A stretch of 64,000 bases of DNA, taken from NCBI RefSeq assembly GCF_018687715.1, contig NC_056765.1:28862254-28926253 (forward strand). Direction: 5' to 3'. Shown here piece by piece: positions 44,160 through 56,837 of this stretch (its first letter is position 1; every line of letters starts with the position of its first letter). This DNA is from Carya illinoinensis (taxonomy: Eukaryota; Streptophyta; Magnoliopsida; Fagales; Juglandaceae). The notes beneath the pieces are model-generated. The model was not told the DNA's origin. It saw nothing but the letters and a program-made list of their open reading frames with translations, and did no database searches. Made by a program: the position numbers and the translations under genes.

Positions 44160-47100
44160 TCTCCATCTTAACTCGCAAAGCGGCAACCCCCACGTCTCTT
44201 AGCACATCCCGTCGCTGCCTCACCACGCTGGTCCTCTCCTTCCGGCGCCGGTAGCAATTCTGGCTGCAAATATAAAGGCAAGGTGGTGCCAATTTGTGTT
44301 ATCTTGTTAGCGACGGTTTCCACGGTTGTTTTTTAGTTCTGGGGTGCAACTCTCTTCATGGGGCTCTTTAAAATGTTAGTCATTGATTCTAAGCAGTTCA
44401 CGCTCGTGAAGGAGGGGGCCAGCTTGGTTATTACAGAGAGAACTTGGAAGGTGATGGCTACGGTTACATTGGAACCTGCCTCAGTACAATGGCTGGCTAA
44501 GGCCATGGATTCATGCTCAAAGTTTGAAACAAATGACTTCTACACCACAATCAGGGAAGGTAACCGAAACTTCATTGCTCAGCGATGCATGAATGAAAGA
44601 GGCCGATATTTGGCGGTGGTGGAGTATAGTGGTGGTGGGAGGAGGAGTTTTATTTTCATACCAGAGGAAGAGGATGATGGGTGGAGGAGAATGGGGGAGG
44701 CGTTACGGGAGTCCCTCGTTGTCAACAGAAAAAGTTCCAGCAATGGAGGCGTAAAGAGGATGCATACGGACGCTCAGCCACAGCCTCGTTCCTACCTGGA
44801 AGCACTGATGGTGGTGCAACCCCTTGAACTTTGGTCTGAAATCAAAGACAAGCAAGGACACAACGGTCTGAATACGGGACAAAATTCTGACACTGAGAGA
44901 CATCTAGCAAGCTGTCAAGGTAGTGGTTGCAGAAACGAAGGTGGCGTGATAGAAGGGGAGACGTTGAGGCTCCTTTTGGAAAGGAAGACTCAGCTGATTG
45001 ATTTACAGGCTAAAGTAGACCACCTAATAAAGAAAGAAAAGGAACAAATTGGGTATGGGCTTTTAACGGGCCCGACTAAGGAATTTTTGCCCTTAGCAAA
45101 GCCCAACTCCTATGTGGGCAAACCAGATCATCCTAGGCCTTTGTTAGGCTAGCCCCAGCCCAGCCATAACACCCGGCCCAACGGGTAGGCTCCCAAGTGG
45201 AGAATCCGAAGTGAGTTGTCGACCCGTCCACTGAAGGAAATATCAGTTACACTGATACCGACAGTGAACCAAACCCAGGGAGAACAGAGAACGCCGGCAC
45301 CGATAGTGGACCAGATCTTGCCGTCGCGGGATGCCGGACAAGAGGACAACATGCAGTTTTTGTCTTTTCTCCCTGAGCGTCACGCACAGAATGAAACGAT
45401 AGGGGATGTGGAGTTCCGATCTCCCCAGATGGAGGCTCCCATGGCTTCGGGTGAGCTCCCTGACACACAGAACACGCCGAATATGGGTTGGGAATCAATG
45501 CATCCCCAGGTGGAAGTCCCCTTAGGTTCGGGTGAACATCTGGATGGTTTTTCAGAAGGTGACATCGACGTAAACGTGGAAATGGGGGAGGACTGAGTGG
45601 AAGGGATCTCGGAAAATCCTACATATACCAGCATGGTCCCGGATACTCAATTGGTTGCTGCTCAAGTGGATAACAACGTGGGCATCATTTTTGAATGGGG
45701 AGGAAATAATTTTTTGGGGGAGGATTTTGAGGATGGTGACAGGAACCTTACCCTTTGAATTGCTTATTACCCAGAGATTTTGAGATGTCGGAGTGGGTCC
45801 TCAAAAAGGTAGAGGATATACAACATGTTGTGGGAATGAAGTGTGTGGGTTACGAAGAACAATTCATGGCACTTCTCACGGCAATAGAGGCTGGTCATGT
45901 GCCGAAAAAAAATGGATCCAAGAAACAACGTGAGCTAAAGAGACTTGACTGGTCTTTGAACGAGGGGAGCTCAAGCCGTGATAGAAGCAAAGGGAAGGGT
46001 AATGCTGATTTTTTATGAAGCCAAAAATTTTATTATGGAGCGTTCGGGGGCTGAACGATATCAACAAATGGCTCCGCATAAAAAATTTAATTCGAGAGTG
46101 GAGGGTGGATGTTGTTTGTTTACAAGAAACTAAATTAAAATTGGTGAGCAGAAAATTAGTGAGAAGTGTATGGAATTGTCCATATGTAGATTGGATTTAT
46201 TTAGCGTCGAATGGGGCCTTAGGTGGTATTCTTGTAATGTGGGATAAGAGGGTGATGGAGAAAATGGAAGAGTTTGTAGGGGAATATTCAGTGGCAGTAT
46301 CCTTCAAGATGGCGGAAGACAATTTTTCATGGGCATTTGCAGGAATTTATGGGCCCAATGCTGACAACATCAGAAAACACTTATGGGAGGAACTTGCTGG
46401 AATTTGGAGCTGGTGGGACCTTCCATGGTGCATAGGTGGAGACTTTAACATCACAGGATTCCCTAGCGAGAGATCAGGAGATAGTCGCTTAACCCCAACC
46501 ATGATTGAGTTCTCAGATTGCATTTTTGATCTGAATTTGGTGGACCTCCCACTTGTAGGTGGCCCTTTCACCTGGTCCAACAACCAAACGTACTCTCGGC
46601 TAGATAGATTCCTAATTTCGCCGGAATGGGAGTGTCACTATCTAGAGGTATCTCAAAAGAGATTACCACGTATTTGCTCAGATCATTTCCCCATTTTACT
46701 GGATGGAGGTGGTATTCAAGGTGGTCAAGTTTGAAAACATGTGGCTTAAAAGTGAAGGCTTTGTGGACAAGGTAAGACTCTGGTGGTCTTCTTATCAGTT
46801 TCATGGCACTCCCTCTTTTATTCTTGCAGGAAAATTAAAAGCTTTAAAGAACGATTTAAAGCTTTGGAATGCTCAAAGTTTTGGAGATGTGAGAGAACAA
46901 AAGCAAACCATGATCGAGGAAATACAGAATCTTGATAGAATCACTGAAGACAGAGTCCTCACCCCAGAAGAGTTATCACGTAAGACAAGTCTGGTTTCAG
47001 AACTAGAGAGGACATTATCCTTAGAAGAGATCTCATGGCGTCAGAAGTCAAGAGCCATTTGGTTAAAAGAAGGGGATAGAAGTACGAAATTTTTCCATAG

Positions 47101-49728
47101 CGTGGCTAATTCACATAGAAGAAATAATACCATTGAGATGCTGAAAATCAATGGTAGAGACTGCACAGAGGCTCTAGCTATCAAGGAACATGTGGTGAAT
47201 TCTTTTGAAAATCTTTTTTCAGAATGAGAAGGATGGAGGCCAACAATGGATGGGCTTGACTTTGATTCTATTGAACCACAACTAGCTTCATGGTTAGAAA
47301 GAGCTTTTGAAGACGATGAGGTGTAGGAAGTGGTTAGGAAAATGGGGAAAGATAAAGCGCTAGGACCGGATGGCTTTTCGATGGGATTCTTTCAAATGTG
47401 TTGGGAGGTTGTGAAAGGGGACATCATGAATGTGTTTCAAGAATTTTTCCATGCTGGAAAATTTCAGAAAAGCCTTAATACTACTTTTATCGCTCTTATT
47501 CCGAAGAAAACTAGGGCCTCAGAAGTGAAGGACTTTAGGCCCATTAGCCTTATCAACGGGATCTACAAAATTCTGGCCAAGGTGTTGGCGAACAGACTAG
47601 GGAAGGCTTTAGGAAAAATTATTTCTAAGCCTCAAAATGCTTTTGTAAGGAGTTGTCAAATTCTGGATTCCGTGTTAATAGCCAATGAATGCCTGGATAG
47701 TAGACTAAAATCTGGTATTGCTGGGATCATTTGTAAACTAGACATGGAAAAAGCTTATGACCATGTAAACTGGAACTTTCTCCTATATCTATTGCAGAGA
47801 TGTGGCTTTGGGGAGAAATGACGCAAGTGGATAAGGTGGTGTATCTCAACGACAAAATTTTCAGTCCTTATTAATGGCAGCCCGGAAGGTTTTTTCAACA
47901 GCTCTCGAGGTTTAAGACAGGGAGATCCTTTGTCCTCACTCCTCTTTGTTATCCGAAGGCCCTGAGTCGGATGTTGACGGCTTTGGTCACAAACGGCTTT
48001 ATGACAGGTTTCTCAGTGGGTGACTTGAATAGGGGCCTTATTTCTATCTCTCACTTGCTTTTTGCAGATGACACACTAATTTTCTGTGAAGCAGACAAAG
48101 AACAACTTAGGGCATTGAAGGCCCTTCTCCTATGTTTTGAAGCAGCGTCGGGCTTGAGGGTGAACTTCGATAAATCAGAGTTAGTGCCAGTCAGAAGAAT
48201 CAATAATAGTCAGTAGTTGGCTAGCATTTTGGGTTGTAAGGTAGCTTCTCTCCCCATGACCTATTTGGGGCTACCGTTGGGGGCTACTTCCCGATCATTA
48301 CCAATCTGTGACTCAGTTATCGAGAAAGTGGAAAAAAGACTGGCAGGGTGGAAGAGACTGTACTTGTCAAAAGGAGGTCGTGTGACTATTATCAAAATTA
48401 CTCTTTCTAATCTACCTACTTATTTCTTGTCTTTATTTCCAATCCCAACCTCTGTGGCTTCACGCATTGAAAAACTCTACCGGGATTTCTTATGGAGCGG
48501 AATGGGGAATGAATTTAAGTTCCACCTAGTCAAGTGGGACAAGGTGTGCAGACCACTCTCATCAGGCGGATTGGGGATAAAGAACTTGAAGATGTTTAAT
48601 CGAGCACTTCTTGGTAAATGACTTTGGAGATATAATATGGAACCAGAAGCATTATGGAAACTAGTCGTCGACTGCAGACATGGGAGCACATGGGGGGGTT
48701 GGTGTACTAGAGAGGGGAATGCCCCTTACGGGGTAGGGATCTGGAAACACATCAGACGAGGATGGGGAGCTTTTGCTCACCTAACTAGATTCTTGGTGGG
48801 GGAGGGGACCGGTATAAAATTTTGGAAGGACATTTGGTGTGGGGAGATGGCTTTAAAAGATGCGTTTCCTACCGTGTTCCGTGTGGCATGTGATCCAGAA
48901 GCTTCGGTGTCGGATTTTTTGGTTCGTTCAGGAGATCAAGCCCAATGGAATGTCACCTTCAGTAGAGCAGCTCAAGATTGGGAAATAGACAGCTTTGAGG
49001 CTTTTTTCAGCCTATTATACTCCACGAAGCTTATTGACTTGCGAGAAGATAAATTGTGGTGGACACCTGCGGGTAAGGGGAACTTCTCGGTTCGCTCTTT
49101 CTATAAATCCCTTGTAACCACACCAAATAGTCAGTTCCCTTGGAAAAATTTGTGGAGGAATAAGGCCCCACCTAAAGCACTCTTTTTCGTTTGGTCAATG
49201 GCTCTGGGCAAGATTCTGACGACAGATAATCTGCGAAAGCGCCGGGTAATTATTGCAGACTGGTGTTGTATGTGTAAGAAAGCTGGAGAGACCGTTGATC
49301 ATCTGTTGTTACATTGTGAGACAGCTAGAGCCTTGTGGTGTGAAGTGTTTAACAGAATCGGTTTAAATTGGGTGATGCCTGCTACAGTGACTGAGTTATT
49401 GGCCAGTTGGGGGATGCCGGGTGGACTACCACAGATCAAAGCTGTGTGGAAAATGGTTCCAATCTGTGTTATGTGGTGCATATGGCGAGAGCGGAATGAG
49501 CGGACTTTCGAAGACAAAGAGCGCACTCTAGTGGAGCTTCGCTCTCTTTTTTTCACCTCTCTTGTCCTTTGGGCCATTGCTGTAAATTTTAATGGCCAAA
49601 ATATGCACGATTTCCTTATGTCTTCTTTAGCAACTTAGATAGGTTTTATCTCTTGTATAACTTCTTGTTTTACTTGGGCTATGCCTATTCATATTAATAC
49701 TATCGTTTACCTATATAAAAAAAATAAA
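44160..49728 (+). mobile_element. Youngest full-length L1-type LINE, with perfect 15-bp duplication
   Basis: A 200-base GC-richer 5' leader is followed by ORF1 (44358-45150, MGLFKMLVIDSKQF, then a Lys/Glu coiled region, a TAG, and more ORF1 to 45596 and 45755-46018). ORF2 begins at 46015: endonuclease (MKPKILLWSVRGLN, VCLQETKLK, WCIGGDFNITGF, CSDHFPILLD), RT ([27 protein letters not shown] intact near 48060-48090) and zinc-finger-like C-terminus (WCCMCKKAGETVDHLLLHC) to a TAG at 49636. About seven lesions break ORF2: a frameshift near 46710, TGA 47225, TAG near 47323, TGA 47819, a frameshift near 47955, TAG 48214 and TGA 48619. The A-rich tail ends at the duplication. Confidence 0.92.
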
Positions 49729-49743
49729 AATGAGAACTTCCAG
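49729..49743. repeat. Right target-site duplication of the 5.6 kb LINE
   Basis: AATGAGAACTTCCAG directly after the LINE's A-rich tail, matching 44145-44159 base for base. Confidence 0.9.
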
Positions 49744-50208
49744 CCCCAACAATAGAGTCAAACAAATTCAAGGCTAGATGATACCCAGACTTTACAGAAT
49801 ATACACCATTCTTTGTGCCACTCCACACAAATTTATCTTCACACTCTCTTGAAAATATGGGAAGATGAATAATTGCATTCGCAACAATAGGAGGAAAAAC
49901 TGCTTGTATTAAATCCATATTCCAAGTTCTTTGACCCAAATTCATAGGCAACTTCACCTTAGAATCATCTTGTAAAACATAAGTAGGAGGTAACATCCTA
50001 GGTAACCAGAAAATTGGTACCGATTTATCATGAAGGATTCTGACTCTATCTCCATTCCCTATCCTCCAAATGCACCCATTCTGCAAAAGAGACTTAGCAG
50101 CACAAATACTAAGCCATACATGAGAGGACTTCCTATTTACAAGAGATTGAAGAAAATCTGTGGTAGGAAAATACTTAGCTTTAAAAACTCAATAAAGTAA
50201 AGAATGAG

Positions 50209-50870
50209 TATGTTTATGGTATGTTTATGGTACGTGTGTTCTACAAGTCCCTAACACAAACGCATCACTCTCAGTTTCCATGGAAAAGACTGTGGAAACA
50301 CAAGGCGCCCCTCAAAGTTGCCTTCTTTGTGTGGTCAGCTACCCTGGGGAAGATCTTCACAACGGACAATCTGAGAAAACGAAGGGTGATCATTGTAGAT
50401 TGGTGTTGTATGTGCAGAAACGGGGGAGAATCTGTGGATCATCTTCTACTACACTGCGAGGTAGCTAGAGGGTTGTGGAACAAGGTTTTTAGTAGACTAG
50501 ACTTGGGTTGGGTTATGCCGGAGACCGTAGTGGCAACACTAGCTTGCTGGACTGACCTAAGGGGTAACAACCAGATTAAGGCTTTATGGAAGATGATTCC
50601 GATTTGCATCCTGTGGTGCGTATGGCAGGAGCGCAATGCACGGACGTTCGAGGACAAAGAGAGATCGATGAAGGAGTTGAAAGCTTTCTTTTTTAGAGCT
50701 CTTTGTACTTGGGCCATCGCCGTTAATTTTAATGGCCAAGATTTTCGTGATTTCCTTATTTCTTTCGTTCCTATGTAGTTAGGACATTCTTTGTACTGAA
50801 CAAGGCTTTTGCCTATTCTTTTATTAATATACTTCTTACTTTTCTAAAAAAAAAAAAAGAAAGAAAAAAA
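50209..50870 (+). mobile_element. 5'-truncated LINE, last 560 bp of ORF2 plus tail
   Basis: An open frame (about 50221-50778) encodes the ORF2 C-terminus (FPWKRLWKHKAPLKVAFFVW, WCCMCRNGGESVDHLLLHC) and ends in TAG. A GCCTATT...TTAATATACTT tail and A-run to 50870 follow. It closely matches the 5.6 kb LINE at 44.2 kb and lies inside the same older minus-strand LINE. TATGTTTATGG is doubled at the 5' junction (50209-50231). No clear target duplication. Confidence 0.85.
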
Positions 50871-51266
50871 ACTTAGAAGAACACATTTTTTTCCAGCTAA
50901 TCCAATGCATCTCGCGTTCAATCTGTCTTTGTCCACACTAGAATTTTGCAAACAACCCTTCTAAGTCCTTACAAAATGATTTAGGTAACAAGAAACAACT
51001 CATAGTATAGGCTGGCAATGCTTGTACAACTGCTTTAATTAAAACTTCACGCCTAGCCAGCGATAACAACCGTTCCTTCCAACCTGTAGCTTCTGTCAGA
51101 CTCTTTCAATTCTTTAAAAGTAGCACATTTAAGAGAATCTTGTGTTTCTTATTTATAGATATAGTCAAATTGAATTTTAGAAGTACTTGGTCATTGAGAA
51201 AGTCATATCTTATAAGCAAAAAATTGAGTTAAATAAAATGATTCGCATGCATGCAAATTAAGATAG

Positions 51267-51439
51267 AGAAATGATATTTACAGTCCTAGAGTGGGCAAGT
51301 TTGTGCACTCCCTTTTGAAAAAATTGGTTAAATCTGGGATCCACATGAAAACATTATTTTTTTAATGGTGGAACCAATTTTTTTTTCAAAAGGAGTGCAC
51401 AAGGCTTGCATATTCTATGACGGCATTTACCATTACTCA
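51267..51439. repeat. MITE of the GCAGTCGT family
   Basis: The left end GAGAAATGATATTTACAGTC and the reverse-complemented right end GAGTAATGGTAAATGCCGTC pair as inverted repeats. The core has GGGATCCACATGAAAA and TTTTGAAAA/TTTTCAAAA pairing arms. The family also occurs at 9967-10139 and 37895-38357. It lies in intron 1 of the RhoGAP gene. Confidence 0.75.
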
Positions 51440-51601
51440 TTAAGATATCCCATTAGGAGAAGCTTTGATAGTGAGAATTTTCCCCACATGCTAATCAACC
51501 TATTAGGATCCCAAATTTTATACTTTTTTTTCCTCTCAATATTGGTAGAATCTGTAGAGCTTGATTACACCTTGTATTCTTCCTACAACAACATACATAT
51601 A

Positions 51602-54600
51602 TTTTTTTTTTATAATTAAGAAAGACAGTTTTATTAATACGAATGAAATGGGCGATGCCAATGTACACAATAAGTATACAAAAGAAACACCTAAATACGT
51701 TCTAAGAAGAAATAAACCACAACAAAAAATATGAGTAGAAGCTCCATTAATCACTAAAGCAGAAAACCAGAGCAATAATGTGTGCACAAAAAAGTTCTGA
51801 AAGTTCCTCCAAAGTGCGCTCCTAATCATTGAAACACCGCTCATTGCTTTCCATCTAGATACACCACATAAGACACGAAGGAACCATCTTTCAAACCGCA
51901 TCCACTTGAGAGCAACCATGAAGCCCTTTCCAACACACAAGAAGATTTACCACTCTCAAAGGCATCACCCAAGTCAAACTGGTTCTACAAAAAATTCCAT
52001 ACCACAATGCCCTTGCCACCTCACAATGCAAAAGTAAATGATCCACAGATTCTCCATGCTTCTTACACATGAAACACCAGTCCATAACATAAGACCGTGC
52101 TTCCTCAAATTGTCCATAGTCAAAATTTTCCCAAGAGAGGCAGTCCATATGAAAAAAGCAACTTTGGAAGGCATGTGAGACCTCCAAATACACTTCCAAG
52201 GAAAAGTGGCACTATTCTGAAATGTCAACAACTTATAATACGATTGAACTGTGAACTTTTTGCTCCCCTTGGACCTCCACAGCATCCTATCCCCATCATT
52301 ACCACCAAGCCTCAAAGAGTATAAAAAACTGAAAAAAGCTGAAACTTCATCAATTTCCCAATCCCGTACAGCTCTGGTAAAACAAACATCCCACTGAAAA
52401 GAGCCATTAGAATGAACTAACATATCTGAAATAGAAGCATACCTATAAAAAACCAGATGAAAGATGACTAGAAACACCCTATTGCGGGCTTGATCACCAT
52501 ACCAAATATCAAACCAAAAACGGATCCTAGATCCCTTTCCAATTGTATAATTAACATGGCTTACAAAAGTTTCCCATCCCTTTCTAATGAACTTCCATAG
52601 ACCCACACCATATGCCCCCTTACCTCATTAGAACACCAACACCCCCCCTCCCCCACAAACACTTCCATATTTATGGCCAATAACCTCCCTCCAAAGCGAC
52701 TCTCCTTCCACTTGATATCTCCATAACCATTTCCCAAGAAAAGCTATTAAAGATCCTCAAATTACGAACCCCCAAATCTCCATTAAAAATTGGAGAACAA
52801 ACTTTATTCCAACTAACCAGATGGAACTTCTCAAGAAAGCATAAAATAACTTCTCAATCCGGTTGGCCACCCCTGTAGGCAATGGAAATAAATATAGAAA
52901 ATAAGTGAGAAGATTGGAAAGAGTACTCTTGATTAAAGTAATTATGCCCCACCCCCATTGGAACCATCTCAGACTTTCCAAGATTCACCTTAAGGCCATA
53001 AATGACTTAAGAACATAAAGTGCACTGCGCTGCCATTAAAGCTAAAATCCTCCATGGCTGAAAGAATACTAACTTCTCCCGATCTCTCACTCGGGAAGTG
53101 AGTAATGTTGAAATTCTTACACCACACACATCCCAAAGATAATACGATCCTGCCAATTCCTCCCCCAAAAGTCTCTTTTCCCTATCCGAATTTGGCCCAT
53201 AACGGCCCTCATAGGCCACGCTCACCCATCCTCAACATTTTTAAAAGAACAAGCTACAAAAAAATTCCTTCACCGACTCCACCACTTGTGTCCCACATCA
53301 AGAGGACATGTAACTTTGTTTCTTGTAAACACACTATATAAACCTTCCAATTATGCAATAATGACTTGATACGAAGACGCTTGTTTGGATCATTAAGCCG
53401 CCTAACATTCTAGGAGAGGATCTTAGGCTTCATAAGAAAAATGAGACCCCCTCCCTTTCAATCTGTCCCACCATCCACTCCCCTCCTTATTGTCATATTT
53501 AATGGAGCATTTTAATCTTCTTAATTCCATTTCTTTCTTTGAAACCGATTTCAAGGCCAAGGAACGTCCATACTTGATAGCAATTAGAAGAGCCTTGAAT
53601 TTCTCTTCAAAACCATCATAAGAGATCCCAACACGGGCTTGAATCTCATCAACCTTTTTTAGAACCCAATCCAAAACAATGCTGGATGAAGTTGGACTAG
53701 GAGGAAGTGTGCATAAAGGTCAACCTCATTACCATTAGAACAACCCCCATCATGTAGGACCATTTGCAAATTCGAAGCATCCAAGAGCCTTAAGGGAGGA
53801 CGGCCTTATGCACGACTCTAGATTTTAACAACTCATGTGGGAAGGCCCCTTTATCCTTCCCTGGTTACTGAAGGGCTTCAATAGGAAACAAGGCCGGATC
53901 AACCATCGGAAATGACTCCACAAAACTGAAACCCTTGACAAATGGGACTAGAGACAAAACTGAGTTACCTTCCTTCCCAACCACCGCCATCCATAAGTGA
54001 TCACGCAACAAAAACTCCCCCTCACTTTCCGATGACATTTGCTGGATGTCGGCGATGGAGTTTGTGCCAGCCCAGTCGACGACCAAGCCCATGGATGAGC
54101 CCATGGATGAGGCAATAAGTCAGCCTTCTGCTTGCCCAATAAGCCATCCTCTAAACCCATTGAGCCTATGGATGGGGCCAGGCCCAATTCCACCTAGTGT
54201 AACATGGATCAACCTTCTCCTTCATGTCCAATAAATCTCTCTGTATGGCCAATAATGAAAACCTGTCTTTATCCACTGTCAAGCCTCCCTTGAAAAACTA
54301 ACCATTGTCCTTGGAGAGATGAAAGGATTGCAAGTCTAGCTTCACAACCTCCCCCGCCTATCAACCCATGAACATTTTGACAACCCTTTGAACTACTACG
54401 GGCCACCAAATTCAGTGGCAGATTCTTGAAGACCCTCCATAAAAGAGCCCTTGTTTCCTGAAAAGTGTAGCCAAGAGGCAAAGTCCTCTTATTTGCTCTG
54501 TTATCCACACCCGAAACAGAGGAAGGGGTAGCAACGTCCCTAAGCATTGCTACAAACCTCCTCCATCCCTCACCCTTTGATCCTTCCAGGACAGTTGAAA

Positions 54601-55030
54601 CCACGCCTCACCTTTTTCCTGTACTTATACAACGTCAAAAAATGGCCATGCTTGTTATGGCATTGCTAGGCTAGCAAAGCCCGATGCCCTTGTCTTTGAA
54701 TCTTGTAAAACTCTGAAGAACCAGTTGGTGGATTGCAAGCACCCACCACTTTGGCCAACCAGTCCACAACAGATACATCAACAGTGATGAACTTGGTGAC
54801 CTTGTGACTTCTCTCTGTAATTTGTCACCACTGACCATTTATGTGTTGAAAATAAAAAATCTTTGAGTCGATTAATAGCTTCCGACTCGAGCCCATCGCA
54901 AGAGAAATAACTAGAACCAAAAATACCCAACATGGAAGATACGAAAAAAATAAGAAACATAGATGAATGCACGCTATCATTAACAAAACCCATGCATGGG
55001 GGCAGGGAGGCCCTGACCACATACCAAGTT
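51602..55030 (-). mobile_element. L1-type LINE with a large internal deletion
   Basis: Read leftward: ORF1 from about 54896 (MGSSRKLLIDSKIF), ITERSHKVTKFI and SVVDWLAKVVGA; further ORF1 with KGEGWRRFVAML near 54580; the ORF1 end at 53674-53423; the ORF2 start at 53432 (MKPKILS then a stop in place of Trp); an endonuclease fragment to about 53007. Then, with the end of the endonuclease and the whole RT core missing, the post-RT region from 52981 ([16 protein letters not shown]), the zinc-finger-like C-terminus at 52606-51900 and the shared tail ending in a T-run (A-tail) at 51602. It is thus an internally deleted copy of about 3.4 kb in intron 1 of the RhoGAP gene. Confidence 0.85.
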
Positions 55031-55524
55031 TTATTTTATAGGAATTTATCTTCTATAAAACCTTGTACACCACCTATAAAAAATAAAACCTTGTACAACT
55101 CTTTTTATATTATTTATTATTTAATACAATTTTATACAATTTTTAATTAAAAACTTTTATGAGCTTTGAAAATTTCTTCTTTCTTTAAGATTTATTTTAA
55201 TTTTTGTCGTTATTCCATTATTTTGTTTTTTATTTTTGAATTTTACTTCAAGTGCTACAAAAAAACTTCAGCCTGATTGCTTATTCTAGCTCCAAAATGC
55301 GTGGTCCCTCTGGATTACAATCTTGGTTTCATCCTTGTCCTTCCAGCCCCAAATTATTTGGTATAGGAAGTAGAAAGCAGTTGAAAAACACCAAAATATA
55401 TGCCTTTTAATTTTATATTTGTTTAATTTGGTAGCTTTTGTAGATCATTATTGTTAAGATTATATTTATGGATTTTTTTGATAGGTTTGGCAATGATTCT
55501 ATTTTATTTGACTATGAAATACTT

Positions 55525-55990
55525 TTTTTTTTCCTTTAATTTTATTAAAAGCACAAAGGGGCACTACCCAATGTATTTGTGATTTATACAGGAGGGGTGC
55601 CTGCCTAATTTAAAGAGCCAAGGGAAACAAAAAGACAAAATCTAAATAAGAAGTAAAGCTAGAACAATCATGAGGAACCTTAACACATAACGTGTTTTTA
55701 GCACATTGGATCCTAGAATTTTGCTGTCTTCTCAGAATATTCAAAATTCCACACTTGGTGCTTCTTCGATACACACCACATGACTCGCAAATGGACAATC
55801 CTCTACGGTTCCACATAACAATGACCAACATCCTAACATCTACAGCAACCCAATAACTCTACCACCCTTTGAGGCATGATCCAGTCCACACCAAAAAGAT
55901 AGAAGGCTGAAGCCCCAACTGCCCTAGCTGCATCGCAGTGTAATAAAAGATAATTTATTGTTTCTCCGCTCTTCTTGCGTATAAAATGTC
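55525..55990 (-). mobile_element. 3' fragment of a divergent LINE
   Basis: On the minus strand near 55940-55850 a frame reads HCDAARAVGASAFYLFGVDW followed by MPQRVVELL, the segment that follows the HLLLHC box in the other LINEs. The tail (AATAAAATTAAAGG and an A-run, about 55545-55525) differs from the common tail of this window, so it is a different subfamily. Confidence 0.6.
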
Positions 55991-56039
55991 AATTGTTTCG
56001 CTATAATTCTCCTCCTGAAATTATTCACTAGTGTTTTTA

Positions 56040-56190
56040 ATAGAGCCAATTTACATGACTTTCTTGTATCACTTTCTAGCTTCTAACTTGTAATTAGGTG
56101 TTCTCAGTTGTGTACTTCCTGTGTACTCGGGCTGCCTATTTACTAATTTAGTTTCAATAGAATTTTATATTACTTATAAAAAAAAATTGT
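56040..56190 (+). mobile_element. LINE 3' tail fragment
   Basis: Contains TAGGTGTTCTCAGTTGTGTA, then CTTCCTGTGTACTCGGGCTG, CCTATTTACT and TTACTTATAAAAAAAAA, the shared 3' tail. Coding sequence is almost absent: a severely 5'-truncated insertion just before exon 2 of the RhoGAP gene. Confidence 0.65.
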
Positions 56191-56320
56191 CAGTGCTGAA
56201 AATCTAACACTATCTAATTATGCGTATGCTTTTTCATCATTTCTTAATGTTAAACTTAGTTTCATTCAGCACTAGGCAGGTGGTGATTGCTCCAGTTTCT
56301 AACACAAGATGATTGGACAG

Positions 56321-56357
56321 GTTTTCAAGAGTGGTCCACTTTTCATATCTTCAAAAG
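56321..56357 (+). CDS. Second coding exon of the PH-domain RhoGAP
   Basis: GTT TTC AAG AGT GGT encodes VFKSGPLFISSK plus one base and ends at AAAAG/GTTGGT. This is the invariant start of the PH domain in plant PHGAP1/PHGAP2 and REN1, which bind phosphoinositides at the plasma membrane through this domain and switch off ROP GTPases through the RhoGAP domain further along. An acceptor (GGACAG) precedes it. An in-frame TAA at about 56299-56301 limits how far left the exon could extend, and a slightly longer exon from an AAG just before ATGATTGGACAG is possible. Confidence 0.8.
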
Positions 56358-56699
56358 GTTGGTCACAAAGTTTGTTTTGCCTTTTCTTTCTTAATTTTTG
56401 TTGCTCAGGTCCAACAGTTTGATTTGGTTATGTCATTATCATATATATGTTTTGTTGCATTACTTTTGTGTGACTACGTCATTGTAATGAACTCCAATTG
56501 CCTGGGGATGGAATTGTTTATAAAGAAATAATTTATCCATCAGAATTTCGGAACAAATTCCAGACTAAACCATTTCTTAGAGCTTCCATTAGTCTTTACT
56601 TACATCATTTTGTGCAAAAACTTATAATGTTCTTACTAAAAGCTTAAATTTGTTAAATGTTGTGAAATATTTAGTCATTTATTTGGGTAGTTTTTCACA

Positions 56700-56837
56700 G
56701 GCTTTGTGGGTCACTAGGGGCTCTCTAATATGGGCTAGGTGTTTTCTTGTATACATTTTGTGTAGTTGGTTACTCCTATTGATATATATATATATATACA
56801 ATATTTTTACTTATCCAAAAAAAAAAAAAAAAAATTA
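56700..56837 (+). mobile_element. LINE 3' tail fragment with TA microsatellite
   Basis: TAGGTGTTTTCTTGTATACA, TTTTGTGTAG, TCCTATTGATATATATATAT and TTTTTACTTATCC precede an A-run (about 56818-56834). The usual GGCTTTGCC is eroded, but order and spacing match the shared tail. It lies in intron 2 of the RhoGAP gene. Confidence 0.55.

Larger units (their letters stand above)
43111..51165 (-). mobile_element. 5'-truncated LINE with RNase H, interrupted by two later LINEs
   Basis: Pieces at 51165-50871, 50208-49744 and 44144-43111 read continuously leftward. They give the post-RT segment (REVLIKAVVQALPAYTMSCF), then NGCIWRIGNGDRVRI and SVKSGYHLAL, the zinc-finger-like region (NFGWRACKDNLPTKMNL, CPLCQLVDEDCYHVF), then an RNase H domain with NFDGA, EALAA and EGDSW acidic residues (43773-43450). 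The tail is an AAATAAATAAATAAATAAG run at about 43130-43111. The zinc-finger and RNase H parts are in different frames (shift near 43846-43886). It sits in intron 1 of the RhoGAP gene. Confidence 0.85.
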
